Shown here: positions 1 through 8,864 of the stretch, in pieces
How the letters are laid out: every line of letters begins with the position of its first letter
Position numbering within the stretch: the stretch's first letter is position 1
Source: Chara braunii
Taxonomy: Eukaryota > Streptophyta > Charophyceae > Charales > Characeae
Direction: 5' to 3'
Length of the DNA: 24,715 nucleotides
Assembly (NCBI GenBank): GCA_003427395.1
Contig: BFEA01000481.1
Location: forward strand, 222,224 to 246,938
The notes under the pieces: model-generated
Told to the model about the DNA's origin: nothing
The model's database searches: none
What the model saw: only the letters and a program-made list of their open reading frames with translations
Program-made: the position numbers and the translations under genes

Positions 1-392
1 GAACGCGGGATCTTGCCCGTGTTCATCGCGTACCTCCGACCGCCTCATCTCGCTACCGACCTTCCCCATCACAGATGACGACAGCGTCTACTGCGATGCG
101 GACGTACGGCGCGCGCTCAGGCGAATGGAGCAAGTGTATTGGCAAGACCCACCTCGGGCGTGTTATATAAGGGGGAACGGGTTTGTCCTGATTGATCGTT
201 TTGATTCCCCAACTCTAATATTGCCTTACACGGTTTTAACGGTGTTGCCCTGGTCGGCAGCTCACGTCGCGTGGCGGTCGCAGTTTGATTGTCGCTGGTG
301 TCGCCAGGGGGACTCGTGTTCTTGGCGACGGCTGGTCCTGGGTTACGAGGGAGCGACACGTTTCCCCGAGCTTTCCCGTAGAGCGGGGGCGC
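1..392 (+). other. Left flank or U3-like part of the 5' LTR
   Basis: This stretch lies upstream of the part shared with the 3' LTR. It has no counterpart left of the 3' LTR, where integrase coding runs straight into the shared part. A TATA box at 164-170 suggests it may be the promoter-bearing U3 of the 5' LTR, with the matching piece deleted at the 3' end. It could equally be ordinary flank. A frame is open from base 2 to 493, but the protein resembles nothing I recognise. The N-containing join at 526 means its linkage to the element is uncertain. Confidence 0.45.
164..170 (+). promoter_or_regulatory. TATA box candidate (TATATAA)
   Basis: TATATAA lies about 745 bases upstream of the primer-binding site, followed by a G-run. 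This suits a Pol II promoter in the U3 of a retrotransposon LTR. A start site would be expected near 195-200. Only the motif and its position support it. Confidence 0.4.
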
Positions 393-914
393 TGCCCTCG
401 CAATTTCGAATTCAGATGCCGGCGAGTCCTCCCGCCGCTTTACCCTCCCGGAAACTTTCGCGCGGACTCTGTGAGTCCGACGCCGAGGCTTGAAGGCCTC
501 GAACCAACCACCTTCACAGCAAAGANACAGCAAAGACCCGAGGGTTCGGCCACTTTGTGAGGCCGATGATGAGGCCTGAAGGCTTCCAACCCACCACCTA
601 TCCCCCAAACCCCTGACGGCCGAAGTTTTGTCTTCCGCCGCCATGGCCCTCTCCCCTTGATGCCTCTTTCCATCCTGATGCATGACGGCAGTTCATTTTC
701 GCGGAAACCTTTTTGAGTTTATCGTTTCGGAGTGATCCGACCCCCACGGGACTCCGTGACGACAGTTCGACTCCGGGGAAAACCTCTGGCACGAAACGAG
801 GGCCTCCCGTTCCGTCCGGGGGACTCAACCCTTACGGCCAAAAATCCTCAGCCACGCCCCTCTTAGAACTCTGATCGGTGACCCCGTACGGGAGGTCGCG
901 CGGGGGCGTAAGGT
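393..914 (+). repeat. 5' long terminal repeat (shared part)
   Basis: This aligns end to end with 5842-6352. By hand I count about 15 substitutions over roughly 511 aligned bases (about 97% identity), mostly transitions in the right half, plus one 11-base difference at the N. The shared part begins TGCCC and ends just before the tRNA primer-binding site. No clean CA terminus is seen, so the ends are good to a few bases only. The true left end may lie further upstream. Confidence 0.85.
516..536. other. Single N flanked by an exact 10-base duplication (assembly join)
   Basis: ACAGCAAAGA occurs on both sides of the only ambiguous base in the window (526). The 3' LTR has one copy and no N. This is the pattern left when two contigs are placed end to end without merging their overlap. 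Sequence left of 526 may therefore not be contiguous with the rest. Confidence 0.7.
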
Positions 915-926
915 TGGTATCAGAGC
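915..926 (+). other. Primer-binding site, tRNA-iMet type
   Basis: TGGTATCAGAGC matches the complement of the 3' end of plant initiator methionine tRNA and lies directly after the 5' LTR. It is the commonest primer site of plant LTR retrotransposons. It sets the + orientation and the 5' LTR boundary. Confidence 0.9.
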
Positions 927-1111
927 TGATTCGTTTCGGCTCCGAGGTTTTCCTAGGACGATTACCCTGTTTTAAAGTTTCTCCTTTTTTTCTTTTTGAT
1001 CTTTTCATTAGATTTTTCGCATTTTTTAGTAGGCTGGCTCCCCGTCGACGGAGGCCCGCGAATAGCAATCAAAACCGAGCGAGAGGCCGGGCTCGAAACC
1101 CGCCTCCCGCG

Positions 1112-1991
1112 ATGGTGGAACCCGGAATTGGGGGTGAAAACGACGCCGACAACCACTCGGGGATGGCCAATCATCCCCTATACTTTGTACCTCCTCCTTC
1201 TGAAGTTCCCATTTTCTCCGAAGACGACACCGACCCTCGCACCTGGCTAGCTGGCTTGAAAGCCCAAGGCTGGTCGGATCAGTTGCTCCGAGAACGAATT
1301 CCTGGAAGGTTAGCCGGAACCGCGTTTGAGTGGTATGGACATAACCTCTTCACCAATTGGGCAGCTTTCCAGAGGAAATTCCTCGATAGGTTTGATCACA
1401 TCGCACCAGGTCAGTGCCTCCGTTTAATAAAGGAATACACGCCTCAGCCTCGGGAGACCTTGGCCAGATATGCTGAACGTTTTACGTACTTAGCCGAACG
1501 CTTCGGGGTGGACGAGAAAATGGTACGGACTGATTTCGTCAGAGGACTATCAGATTCTCGTCTGCGGAAAAAGATCCGCGAGAAATGCAACCCTATAGAA
1601 CATACCCTGACGGAGCTAATTCAGTACGCAATTAAGTACGGGAAAGAAAATTACGATGTGGGCCTGGACTCAGAAACCGCCGACGATCTCGAGTCTAGGA
1701 TGGCGGTCGAGGGGTTTCCCCAGACCTCGCAGTCACACTCAACGCTTTTCCAGGTTATAGGATAGGCTCAGAGGAATACCTCGGGTTTTTCCGAGGCAGA
1801 GTCTACGGTCTGGATCATTCCTATCCGGTTGGCTTCGTGCACCTTTGAGGTCGAGGGCTGCGACTCCTCGTTTGTGGGTAGGTCCCGTAGGACCGGCTTT
1901 TTGCCCTTTCGACTTTCCTCGAATCGGCGCCTGTTTTTGAGGCACCGTTCGATCAACTTTTCGTTAGCCGCTTCGGAAATGGTTAGCAGAT
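1112..1991 (+). pseudogene. gag: Retrotransposon gag (broken)
   Basis: Gag would form the capsid of the cytoplasmic particle. From the ATG at 1112 the frame runs 217 codons to a TAG at 1763-1765, then stays open to 1991. I chose this ATG over the earlier one at 878, which lies in the LTR/PBS leader. Residues about 30-180 fit the Retrotrans_gag fold: a Trp-containing segment, FEWYGHNLFTNW, then a helical stretch with YAERFTYLAERFG and DFVRGLSDSRLRKKI. No CCHC zinc knuckle is visible before or after the stop, so the nucleocapsid part is lost, scrambled or absent. The protease frame opens downstream in a different frame. Confidence 0.8.
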
Positions 1992-3090
1992 AGGGAATAG
2001 GGACGGGGATCCGAAGATCCAGAGCCTTAAGGCATCCAATACGTCGATATGGCCATCCTTGTATTCAGGGCCAGGCGCCGCAAGGTCTTCGAACCTTGGT
2101 CGCCACGGCCCGAGGTCGCTTTCCTCGGTCGCCATTTCTTGGAGATTGACGAAACAGTTGGGAAGGGAAGGACAGGTTCAGCCCCTCCGACCGGATGAGC
2201 TGTATATATCCGCTACGGAAGACAGTATTCATTGTAAAGGGCGAATAACGAACGTGCCTATACGGGTGGGGCGGGTGCATTGTTTGTGTGGCGTGATCGT
2301 GCTGGATGTACAGGCGTATGATGTTCTGCTAGGCATTCCGTGGCAGGCGGCGGTCGGAGCGCGAATGCACTTTGACAGCTGTAAGGTGGTGCTCACATCG
2401 GCCCACCCCAAACCCCAAACGATACCAATGAGACTGGCGGTGCGCATGCGTACCCAGCCGGCGCCTCCCCTCACCACGAAAGCCCATCAAATCAACATGA
2501 TCCGACGCCTGCCACCAGACGAAAATGAACCCTCGACGGAAACTGACAAGACTAATGTACCCGACCGATATCCGATCCGAGTTCAGGATCGGTGGCGCCA
2601 TTCTTGGCGGCGAGAACCACTGGAAATAGTTCGGAGCGAGTCCAATTGGTCGCACGCGTTCTCCTCCGTGGTGCAGGGGGAACCCCTGCTGAGGGTGTCC
2701 CGAATAGCTGACCTTTCGGAACCCCCTGCGTCCTTGTATCTCAGGACGGACCCCCTACCTAAAAGATTTACCGAGCTGAGGGGGCTGTGCGATTTATCTT
2801 TTCGACCCCCACGGCCCCTACTCACGAATGAAAAAGCCGCGATACTCCTGAAAGAGGGGGTGTTGTTTCAACCCCGAACAAGGGAGTATCAGTGGGGACC
2901 GAGGGAACTGGCGCAGGCCTTTTCGGTTGAACCCTCAGCCAAACCCGAACTGGATAGTGACAGTGACATGGAAAGTGAGCCGATGAGTTCGGCGGACAGT
3001 CAACTCATTGCGACTGTCCTTTCGGCGAAAACCGACAACTCCTTGTTTGGGGCCCCACGGTTACGACGACGGTCTCCCTTCCTGGGGGAA
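1990..3090 (+). pseudogene. pol: Pol: retropepsin-like protease remnant plus long linker
   Basis: The protease would process Gag-Pol. The frame is open from about 1990 to 3198. The diagnostic piece is YDVLLGIPW at 2317-2343, the conserved C-terminal flank of Ty3-type aspartic proteases, preceded by a segment like the beta strands before it (RITNVPIRVGRV). The catalytic D-S/T-G is not visible where expected, just before SWRLTKQLG, so that part has eroded. Between the protease and RT there is a long linker with an acidic Asp/Ser/Glu run near 2955-2995. A frameshift between about 3000 and 3090 moves pol to another frame. Confidence 0.75.
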
Positions 3091-3569
3091 CCGTGGAAGT
3101 TCAGTTACCAACCCGCGTTCCGGATGAATACAGGCGCCTCCTCCTGGCGGTTATACGGGCCTATCCTGAGGCCGTCAGTATTCAGGACCACAACATAGGG
3201 CTAACCCCTTTGATACAGCATGCGATTGATACCGCGGATCACGTCCCGATACATTGCCGACCGTACCGATATTCCCTTAAAGAAAGGCAGTTGGCTTTGG
3301 AAAGGGTACGGGAATTCGAGCGGTTGGGGTGGGTCGAACCATCGCTTGGACCATCGTCTTTTCCCCTGGTCCTCGTGCCAAAACGAAATGGTTCGGTCCG
3401 GGTATGTATCGACTACCGGAAATTGAACGCCATTACTACCAAAGATGTGTATCCCTTGCCGCGAATCGATGATTTGTTAGATGCTATTGGGGTCGCTCGA
3501 GTCTTTTCCAAGTTCGATATCCGACACGGTTTTCACCACGTCGCGGTCCGACCGGAGGACGACCCGAAA
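3060..3569 (+). pseudogene. pol: Pol: reverse transcriptase, fingers and palm motif A
   Basis: This is the N-terminal half of the Ty3 RT, which copies element RNA into DNA. Visible landmarks in order are the PYRYSLKERQLALERVREFE segment, LVLVPKRNGSVRVCIDYRKLN (the substrate-binding fingers; TGT of C at 3405) and FSKFDIRHGFHH with the motif A catalytic Asp at 3516-3518. The frame is open upstream across the protease-frame overlap. It fails near 3567-3569, where one base of an A-run appears to be missing; reading then passes into the next frame, which holds the rest of the RT. Confidence 0.9.
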
Positions 3570-4639
3570 CCGCTTTTGCCCTATTTGAGGGCACGTGGCA
3601 ATGGGTCCGGTGTCCCATGGGAATTTGTAACGCCTCTGCAACGTTTCAGCGGGCCATGAATATGGCCTTCGCTGAGTTCGTTAACAAAACCCGACTAACC
3701 CAACCCCTGATCAATTTCTGCGTGATTGTGTACATGGATGATATTTCGGTCTTTTCAAAAACACACGAGTACCACGTGGAACACATTGAGTGGGTTTTGC
3801 ATGCACTGAAAGATGCGGGGTTCAAAGTGACCTTGGAGAAAAGCGAGTTCTTCTTGTCGGAGATCTCATTCTTGGGGTACATCGTCACGGTCGATGGACT
3901 AAAACCGGATCCGAGGAAGGTGGCAGCAGTTCAAGATGCCCCGGCGCCGGTCACACTCACCCAGGTTCGGGCTTTTCTAGGGCTGGCATCCTATTACCGA
4001 CGCTTCATCAAGGGGTTCACCGGCATAGCGAAGCCCCTCACGAACCTGCTGAAGAAAGAGGAACAGCTGATCTGGACGCCGGAATGCGAAGCGGCGTTTC
4101 ATGCGTTGAAGGAGGCTCCGACATCTGCTCCGGTGTTGGCGCGCCCCGACCCAACAAGACCGTTCGCGTTGTACACAGACTGGCAGCCTCAGGCGATATC
4201 GGCGGTGCTGACTCAGCACGGGAAGGACGGAAGGGAGCACGTCATTGAGTATGCGTCCAAGACGTTGAGCCAAGCGCAGGCTAATTACGAAGCGTGCAAA
4301 GGTGAATGCCTGGCGGTGGTGTGGGGGATCCAGCATTTCCGACCGTATCTTTACAGCCAGAAATCCGTGCTGGTAACGGATCATCAGCCGCTGTTGTCCC
4401 TACGCAACAACACGGACTACACGGGGACGCTGGGAAGGTGGGCGGTGCGTCTGCAGGACTATGACTTCGACATCCGCCACCGTGCCACGCGGCAGCATGG
4501 CAACGCCGATGGATTGACGCGCCTCCTGCCGCCCAACAAGTGTCCTGCCAACGAGCGACTCATTCCGTGGAGGCCAGAAGCCGCGACTACGAAACCGCAC
4601 TACGGGGAGCTACACGCGCTGCGTAAGAACGACGCCTGA
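3570..4639 (+). pseudogene. pol: Pol: reverse transcriptase palm/thumb and RNase H
   Basis: This is the RT C-terminal half and RNase H, which removes the RNA template. The frame opens just after the A-run shift. MGICNASATFQRAMN is the conserved segment before motif C. YMDD (catalytic Asp pair 3737-3742) is intact, as is FLGYIVTVDGLKPDPRKV. RNase H begins near FALYTDW (Asp codon 4178-4180), with Glu in YEACKGECLAVVW, Asp in LVTDHQPLLSL and a terminal HGNADGLTRL segment. A TGA at 4637-4639 ends it. Apart from the frame breaks this is the best-preserved part of the element. Confidence 0.93.
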
Positions 4640-4646
4640 GTCCGGA

Positions 4647-4949
4647 ATGGAGGTTTCACCGGAGATGGCAGACGCTATCTCTTTGCCCTCGTCCAACTCC
4701 CTCGCTCTCTTGTCTAGCCCCGACTCGTCCCCTGAAACACATCTGTGTCCTTGTTTCTTCTATACCTTGCCTATGATCCCGGACCAAGAAGAGTCACATC
4801 CGGGAGGGCCTAGTTTTCTTTTATGGGTACAGTGTAGTCAGTGTCATACAGTCAAATCTCACGGACAGTGCGTTAGGTACCGAAGTGAAAAGACTTGGGT
4901 CTGTCCCAACTGTAGAACGGACGACGTTACAAAAACGAAAGGTCGATGA
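4647..4949 (+). CDS. PHD-finger-like zinc-binding module between RNase H and integrase
   Basis: This is a 100-codon ORF starting 7 bases after the RNase H stop and overlapping the integrase frame by 65 bases. Its C-terminal half carries C34-x-C36-x26-C63-x2-C66-x5-H72-x2-C75-x10-C86-x2-C89 with Trp84 two residues before C86. That is the C4HC3 order and spacing of PHD fingers, including the usual Trp before the last Cys pair; the C-x-C first pair is also common in PHD fingers. PHD fingers typically read histone H3 tails, so a targeting role is possible but only inferred. The N-terminal half is Ser/Pro-rich. It may once have been continuous with integrase, since its frame ends where the integrase frame takes over. 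It could also be a RING-like or other cross-brace finger. Confidence 0.6.
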   Translation: MEVSPEMADAISLPSSNSLALLSSPDSSPETHLCPCFFYTLPMIPDQEESHPGGPSFLLWVQCSQCHTVKSHGQCVRYRSEKTWVCPNCRTDDVTKTKGR

Positions 4950-5841
4950 TGACGGAGGGTCTAGCTGGTTGACGGTTCTACACCCTCTCGCTAGGTTCGA
5001 TTGGACACGAGCCGCTCATGAAGAGGATGCGGTCCATTTCGCGGTCAAGTACACGGAAAAAGCCATCGAAAAGAACGGATGGTACTGGTCGGGAATTCGG
5101 GAGGATGTGAAATACATCGTCCAGAATTGCCCGACCTGCACGGCGGACAAGGCGCCGGTACAGATGCCTCGGACGATGGTGCCCACTCGTGTAGAGCGCC
5201 CCTTTCAGAGGGTTAGCATCGACACGACGGATATCAACGTTCCGAGAGGTCCCGTTGATCAGGGAGAGCTCAATGTTCTTTTAGTGGTCGTCGATCATTT
5301 TTCGAAATGGATCGAGGCGTACCCTATGACCAGCCGGAATTCGCAGGAGGTAGCCTGGTACGTAAATCGATTTTTGTGCATGCATCTAGACGTAGAAGAG
5401 ATACACATGGACAATGGGTCGGAATTTCAAGGCGAAGTGGAACATCATCTAGTCAGGGCGGACGTTAAGATTATCTACTCGCCGTGGCATTGGCCTCAAG
5501 CCAATGGCCTGGTAGAGAACGGCAACCGATTGATTAAGACCGCCCTTAGACGGAATATCGATGCAGGAGACACCCGGCCCTGGCCGGTCATCGTCGATCA
5601 CATCTTAGCCGTCTATCGGGCCACCCCACACGGTAGTACCGGGGTGTCCCCCTTTCAACTGAGAACCAATAGTGTCCCTCGGGTGCAATTGTCCCCCTTA
5701 GTAGGTACGAAAGTTAGAGCAACACGGGCCCGGAGCCGAGATAAGGCCCGCCACTACATGGACTTGATGGCTAGGGCCTATCCCCCGTTAGCTCGCCGTC
5801 GACAGCGGGCCGTAGATCGGACACATCAACGGCAGATCCGC
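4885..5841 (+). pseudogene. pol: Pol: integrase (HHCC and DDE core, C-terminus lost)
   Basis: Integrase inserts the cDNA into the chromosome. An N-terminal zinc module is seen (H-x-H-like pair in AAHEEDAVHF, CPTC further on), then the catalytic core with Asp at 5221, Asp at 5410 (HMDNGSEF) and Glu at 5515 (NGLVENGN). RATPHGSTGVSPF matches the conserved core end. Only 34 residues separate the second Asp from the Glu, one fewer than DD35E. After about residue 300 the frame runs straight into LTR sequence and stays open to 6054, so the GPY/F and any chromodomain region is gone. No start codon is needed if it was part of a polyprotein. Confidence 0.88.
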
Positions 5842-6352
5842 TGCCCGCGCAATTTCGAATTCAGATGCCGCGGAGTCCGCCCGCCGCTTTACCCTCCCGG
5901 AAACTTTCGCGCGGACTCTGTGAGTCCGACGCCGAGGCTTGAAGGCCTCGAACCAACCACCTTCACAGCAAAGACCCGAGGGTTCGGCCACTTTGTGAGG
6001 CCGATGATGAGGCCTGAAGGCTTCGAACCCACCACCTATCCCCCAAACCCCTGACGGCCGAAGTTTTGTCTTCCGCCGCCATGGCCCTCTCCCCTTGATG
6101 CCTCTTTCCGTCCCGATGCATGACGGCAGTTCATTTTCGCGGAAACCTTTTTGAGTTTATCGTTTCGGAGTGATCCGACCCCCACGAGACTCCGCGACGA
6201 CAGTTCGACTCCGGGGAAAAACTCTGGCACGAAACGAGGGCCTCCCGTTCCGTCCGGGAGACTCAACCCTTACGGCCAAAAATCCTCGGCCACGCCCCTC
6301 TTAGAACTCTGATCGGCGACCCCGTACGGGAGGTCGCACGGGGGCGTGAGGT
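5842..6352 (+). repeat. 3' long terminal repeat, left-truncated
   Basis: This is the partner of 393-914 in the same orientation. It abuts integrase coding directly with no polypurine tract, so a deletion probably removed its left part. Homology to the 5' copy stops at GAGGTT near 6352; the following GCGTATCACACG is flank. Two B-box-like 11-mers on the minus strand lie at 5944-5954 and 6019-6029. Confidence 0.87.
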
Positions 6353-6691
6353 TGCGTATCACACGCCAACCATGTCAAACCTGTGGCATTGACTCAAACA
6401 AATATGAAGAGAACAAGGGAAGCTTTACCAGCATCAGATCGAACTTAACAAGGTAATGTAGAAACTAGACAAATAGCACCCTCATTCCTACGAACCCAAG
6501 CGCCCACAGAACTGGTCCTGATACATCTTCCACCTCTTTATGCACCAACCCCGAAGAGCCTGAGCTGCCATGACGGGTATCCCACCACGCACCCTTGGAT
6601 CTCTATGGGTGTAACGATCTCCATGGGTACACCTCAAGTTTGCTCCACCCTGTCTCCGCTATTGCCTCCTGAAGCATTCCCACTGCCACCT

Positions 6692-6720
6692 CTTACCCTC
6701 TTACCCTCTTACCCTCTTAC
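6692..6720. repeat. 8-bp tandem repeat (CTTACCCT), about 3.6 units
   Basis: Three perfect units plus a partial unit are visible directly. It forms a pyrimidine-only tract on the + strand. Confidence 0.95.
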
Positions 6721-6781
6721 TGATTTCAGCAGCACCGCTGCTAGCAGCTCCCTGGATGTCAACCACGTCAACCCTGTGGTA

Positions 6782-6805
6782 CTCTCTCTCTCTCTCTCTC
6801 TCTGA
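6782..6805. repeat. (CT)12 microsatellite
   Basis: Twelve uninterrupted CT units. Confidence 0.95.
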
Positions 6806-8412
6806 AAACCACGGCTTCATTGCAAATTAGGGTGTGTGCTAAAGCGCACGCTACACTACAGCCATGATCCATCCAAATAAAACTGCTGGCACAGCTTGAG
6901 ACCCAGTTATGAAGTCGGAATAGAAGTGGGCATGGATCTGACCTATCCAGTCGGGCAGGCGCTGAATACGAATTCTGCCTGTGCCGCAAAAATCATGCCC
7001 CTAACTGCCACCAGATAAGAGAAGTATGCTCGCAAAGACTGAGAAGGTTTCAAATTACAACCTGAATCTCTCGGTTGGCACAGCCTAAGTAGAACGGAAG
7101 GAAACAGCCTGTCTCCCGTATCAATCCACCAGTGACCGTGAGCCTCAAAGTAAAGGAAGTGTGAAGCATACCTTCACTTATAGCCAGATGCATAACACAC
7201 GTATTCCCCGACAGACGGATAGAAATCTCCTCAAAGAAGTTAGCAAATCCCCTCAATCCAGATAACGTGTCACTATATGCAATAGAAAGGAAAAGGAACC
7301 TCATTTAGATAGGCTAGCCCCAAATCTATGAATCTAACCAACGAATACCGCTCAGTACAAAACATAGAAACTCAAACAAATGAATCTACCCAGCAACCAA
7401 GACCAGGTGCAGACCCTGAAATTCAAGTATTCACCACACAATATGACCAGACTTTCTCCTCAGATGATAAGTTCTTCTTATTAAATTTTGGACTCTCACA
7501 TTTTGCATGAAGAAGCTAGCACCCCCACTCTTGGAACTGCCGACGCACTCCCACCATTACTGCAGGCGCCACAGCACTGCCGTTCCCGTTGGTCCTGTGA
7601 AGCGTTTATCCCAGCCCCTCCAGCATGTAGTGCATGTGTTAAGCCGAAAACGAAGCCAGATCCTCTTAGTTGCTTCGGCCATGCGTAACGAGCCCTGCTG
7701 GCGACAGCACTCCCACCGCCCATACAAGCTCTGCCACCGCGTGCGGAGACGCTGCTGCCATCCTTCACGTCCGCCTCGTCGCTCTCTTATCGTATCCTCA
7801 TCTCGGAGACTCGGGCCTGCCGCCGCAGGGACGAGCACTGGTCTTCTTCCAGACTTGTTTTCGACAATCAGGCTGAATGCCTATTCTTCGTCATTTTCTG
7901 AGGTAAAGGTTTCATTACTTGGGTAAGATGGAAGCCAAGAGGAGACCGAGTGGGGCCCATACCCTGAGTGCAAGGCACTCCCCCTCCAATCAAGGAGCGG
8001 TTAGGGTATGGACAACCGAGGCTATGGCTCCGCCATATCTTCTTCCAACCAGGGCGTTCATCTTTCCACAACTCGTGGCCACAGGACTCGATGAACCCAC
8101 TTCACCCCCAAGCGGCGGCCGGCCCCGGGGTGCTAGGGCTGTGCTACATTCGATCTCGAACTAGCGCAAACTTAGCGCACCGAAGCACTACCGGACGCCT
8201 ACCGGAACTCCCCCTTCAATCTGCCACTTTGGTTTTGTTTGAATTCAAGTACATAGCAGAGTCTGATGCGGATGGCAAAGGACACGAGACACGAGCTCGA
8301 ATCAGCATGAAACTGAAAAGAAAACAAAAATTGGCCCAACAAAACACTGGGGCAGGGACTTAAGAAAAAGAGGGAAAAAAAAAGAAAAAACAAAAGTCGT
8401 TACAACTTTGGG

Positions 8413-8630
8413 GCATATATTTGCAGGCGCGTTTTGTCCCTTTCTGGCCGAGATGTATCTGACCGTAGAAGAAGGATGGTGCATTTGTCGTCTTCTGCTG
8501 GTCATGATTTCCTGCAGGCGTGTTTGTATTTCTCTGCGGTATTTGCTGGCGCGTTTCGTATCTTTTCTGGCTGAGATGTATCTGACCCTAGAAGAGGAAG
8601 GTGCATTTTGTCGTCTTCTGCTGGTCATGA
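8413..8630. repeat. 123-bp tandem repeat, copy 1
   Basis: A partial unit (about 87 bp, 8413-8499) and a full unit (8500-8622) are followed by the first 8 bases of a third. GGTCATGA recurs at 8500 and 8623, giving a 123-bp period. Because 123 is a multiple of three, the minus strand is open across it and reads as a 41-residue basic repeat containing RVRYISARK. A second copy lies at 22291-22620. Both copies are followed by a poly-T tract, though not equally closely. Whether the repeat is coding is unknown. Confidence 0.85.
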
Positions 8631-8674
8631 TTTTTTTTTTTTTTTTTTTTTTTGGAAGACTTCAAAATTTTATT
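8631..8674 (-). mobile_element. Poly(A) tail and signal of a minus-strand retroposon
   Basis: There are 23 consecutive T at 8631-8653. On the minus strand this is a poly(A) tail preceded 15 bases upstream by AATAAA (TTTATT on + at 8669-8674). An element inserted in minus orientation would extend rightwards from 8654. Its other end and target-site duplication are not found; the minus-strand LINE remnant at 10248-10740 is a possible but distant partner. Confidence 0.6.
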
Positions 8675-8864
8675 AATAATGGAAAAGGAGGCTGGGAATC
8701 CTCACAAACAACCCGGAGATGTACTGAGGCCGTACCCCAGTTTAGGCTCTGCTGGAAACCGGGTCCAGCGTCCCTCGTCGTCCATCTAATATAATCCTTC
8801 CAAAAAAGATGTGCAAGGAAAATGAGCAGAAGCGAGATGACAATAACCAGAATACACAATCACA

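Larger units (their letters stand above)
393..6352 (+). mobile_element. Degenerate Ty3/gypsy LTR retrotransposon
   Basis: The order is LTR, PBS, gag, protease, RT, RNase H, PHD-like finger, integrase, LTR. Integrase following RT-RNase H is the Ty3/gypsy order (Ty1/copia has it before RT). Coding is split among all three frames with several stops, so the copy is dead. I see no polypurine tract before the 3' LTR and no convincing target-site duplication, consistent with a deletion across the integrase C-terminus, the PPT and the left part of the 3' LTR. No chromodomain remains at the integrase C-terminus, so the clade cannot be assigned by that marker. Confidence 0.9.
6353..8412. other. No supported gene; unassigned DNA with short simple repeats
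   Basis: The ORFs here are short, overlap on both strands and show no recognisable domain. A pyrimidine tract followed by TTACTGATTTCAG at 6717-6729 looks like a branch site plus 3' splice acceptor, but I see no exon to go with it. GC-rich Ala/Pro/Arg-type frames at 7490-7880 look like composition, not coding. No tRNA or rRNA is seen. Confidence 0.5.

Noticed and set aside
117-683. 188-codon minus-strand ORF in the 5' LTR
   Set aside because: It overlaps LTR sequence and the N, and its counterpart in the 3' LTR is shorter; no domain. Shadow of the LTR.
5870-6054. Peptides with LEGLEPTTF and PEGFEPTTY as a natural integrase C-terminus
   Set aside because: This is LTR sequence read through after the integrase was cut; the same words appear in the 5' LTR.
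6717-6729. Intron acceptor (TTACTGATTTCAG)
   Set aside because: Good motif, but no matching donor or coding exon around it.
8413-8630. CRISPR-like array
   Set aside because: The whole 123-bp unit repeats with no unique spacers, in a eukaryotic context.
8631-8653. Pol III terminator
   Set aside because: Far longer than needed, and paired with AATAAA on the other strand, which fits a poly(A) tail.
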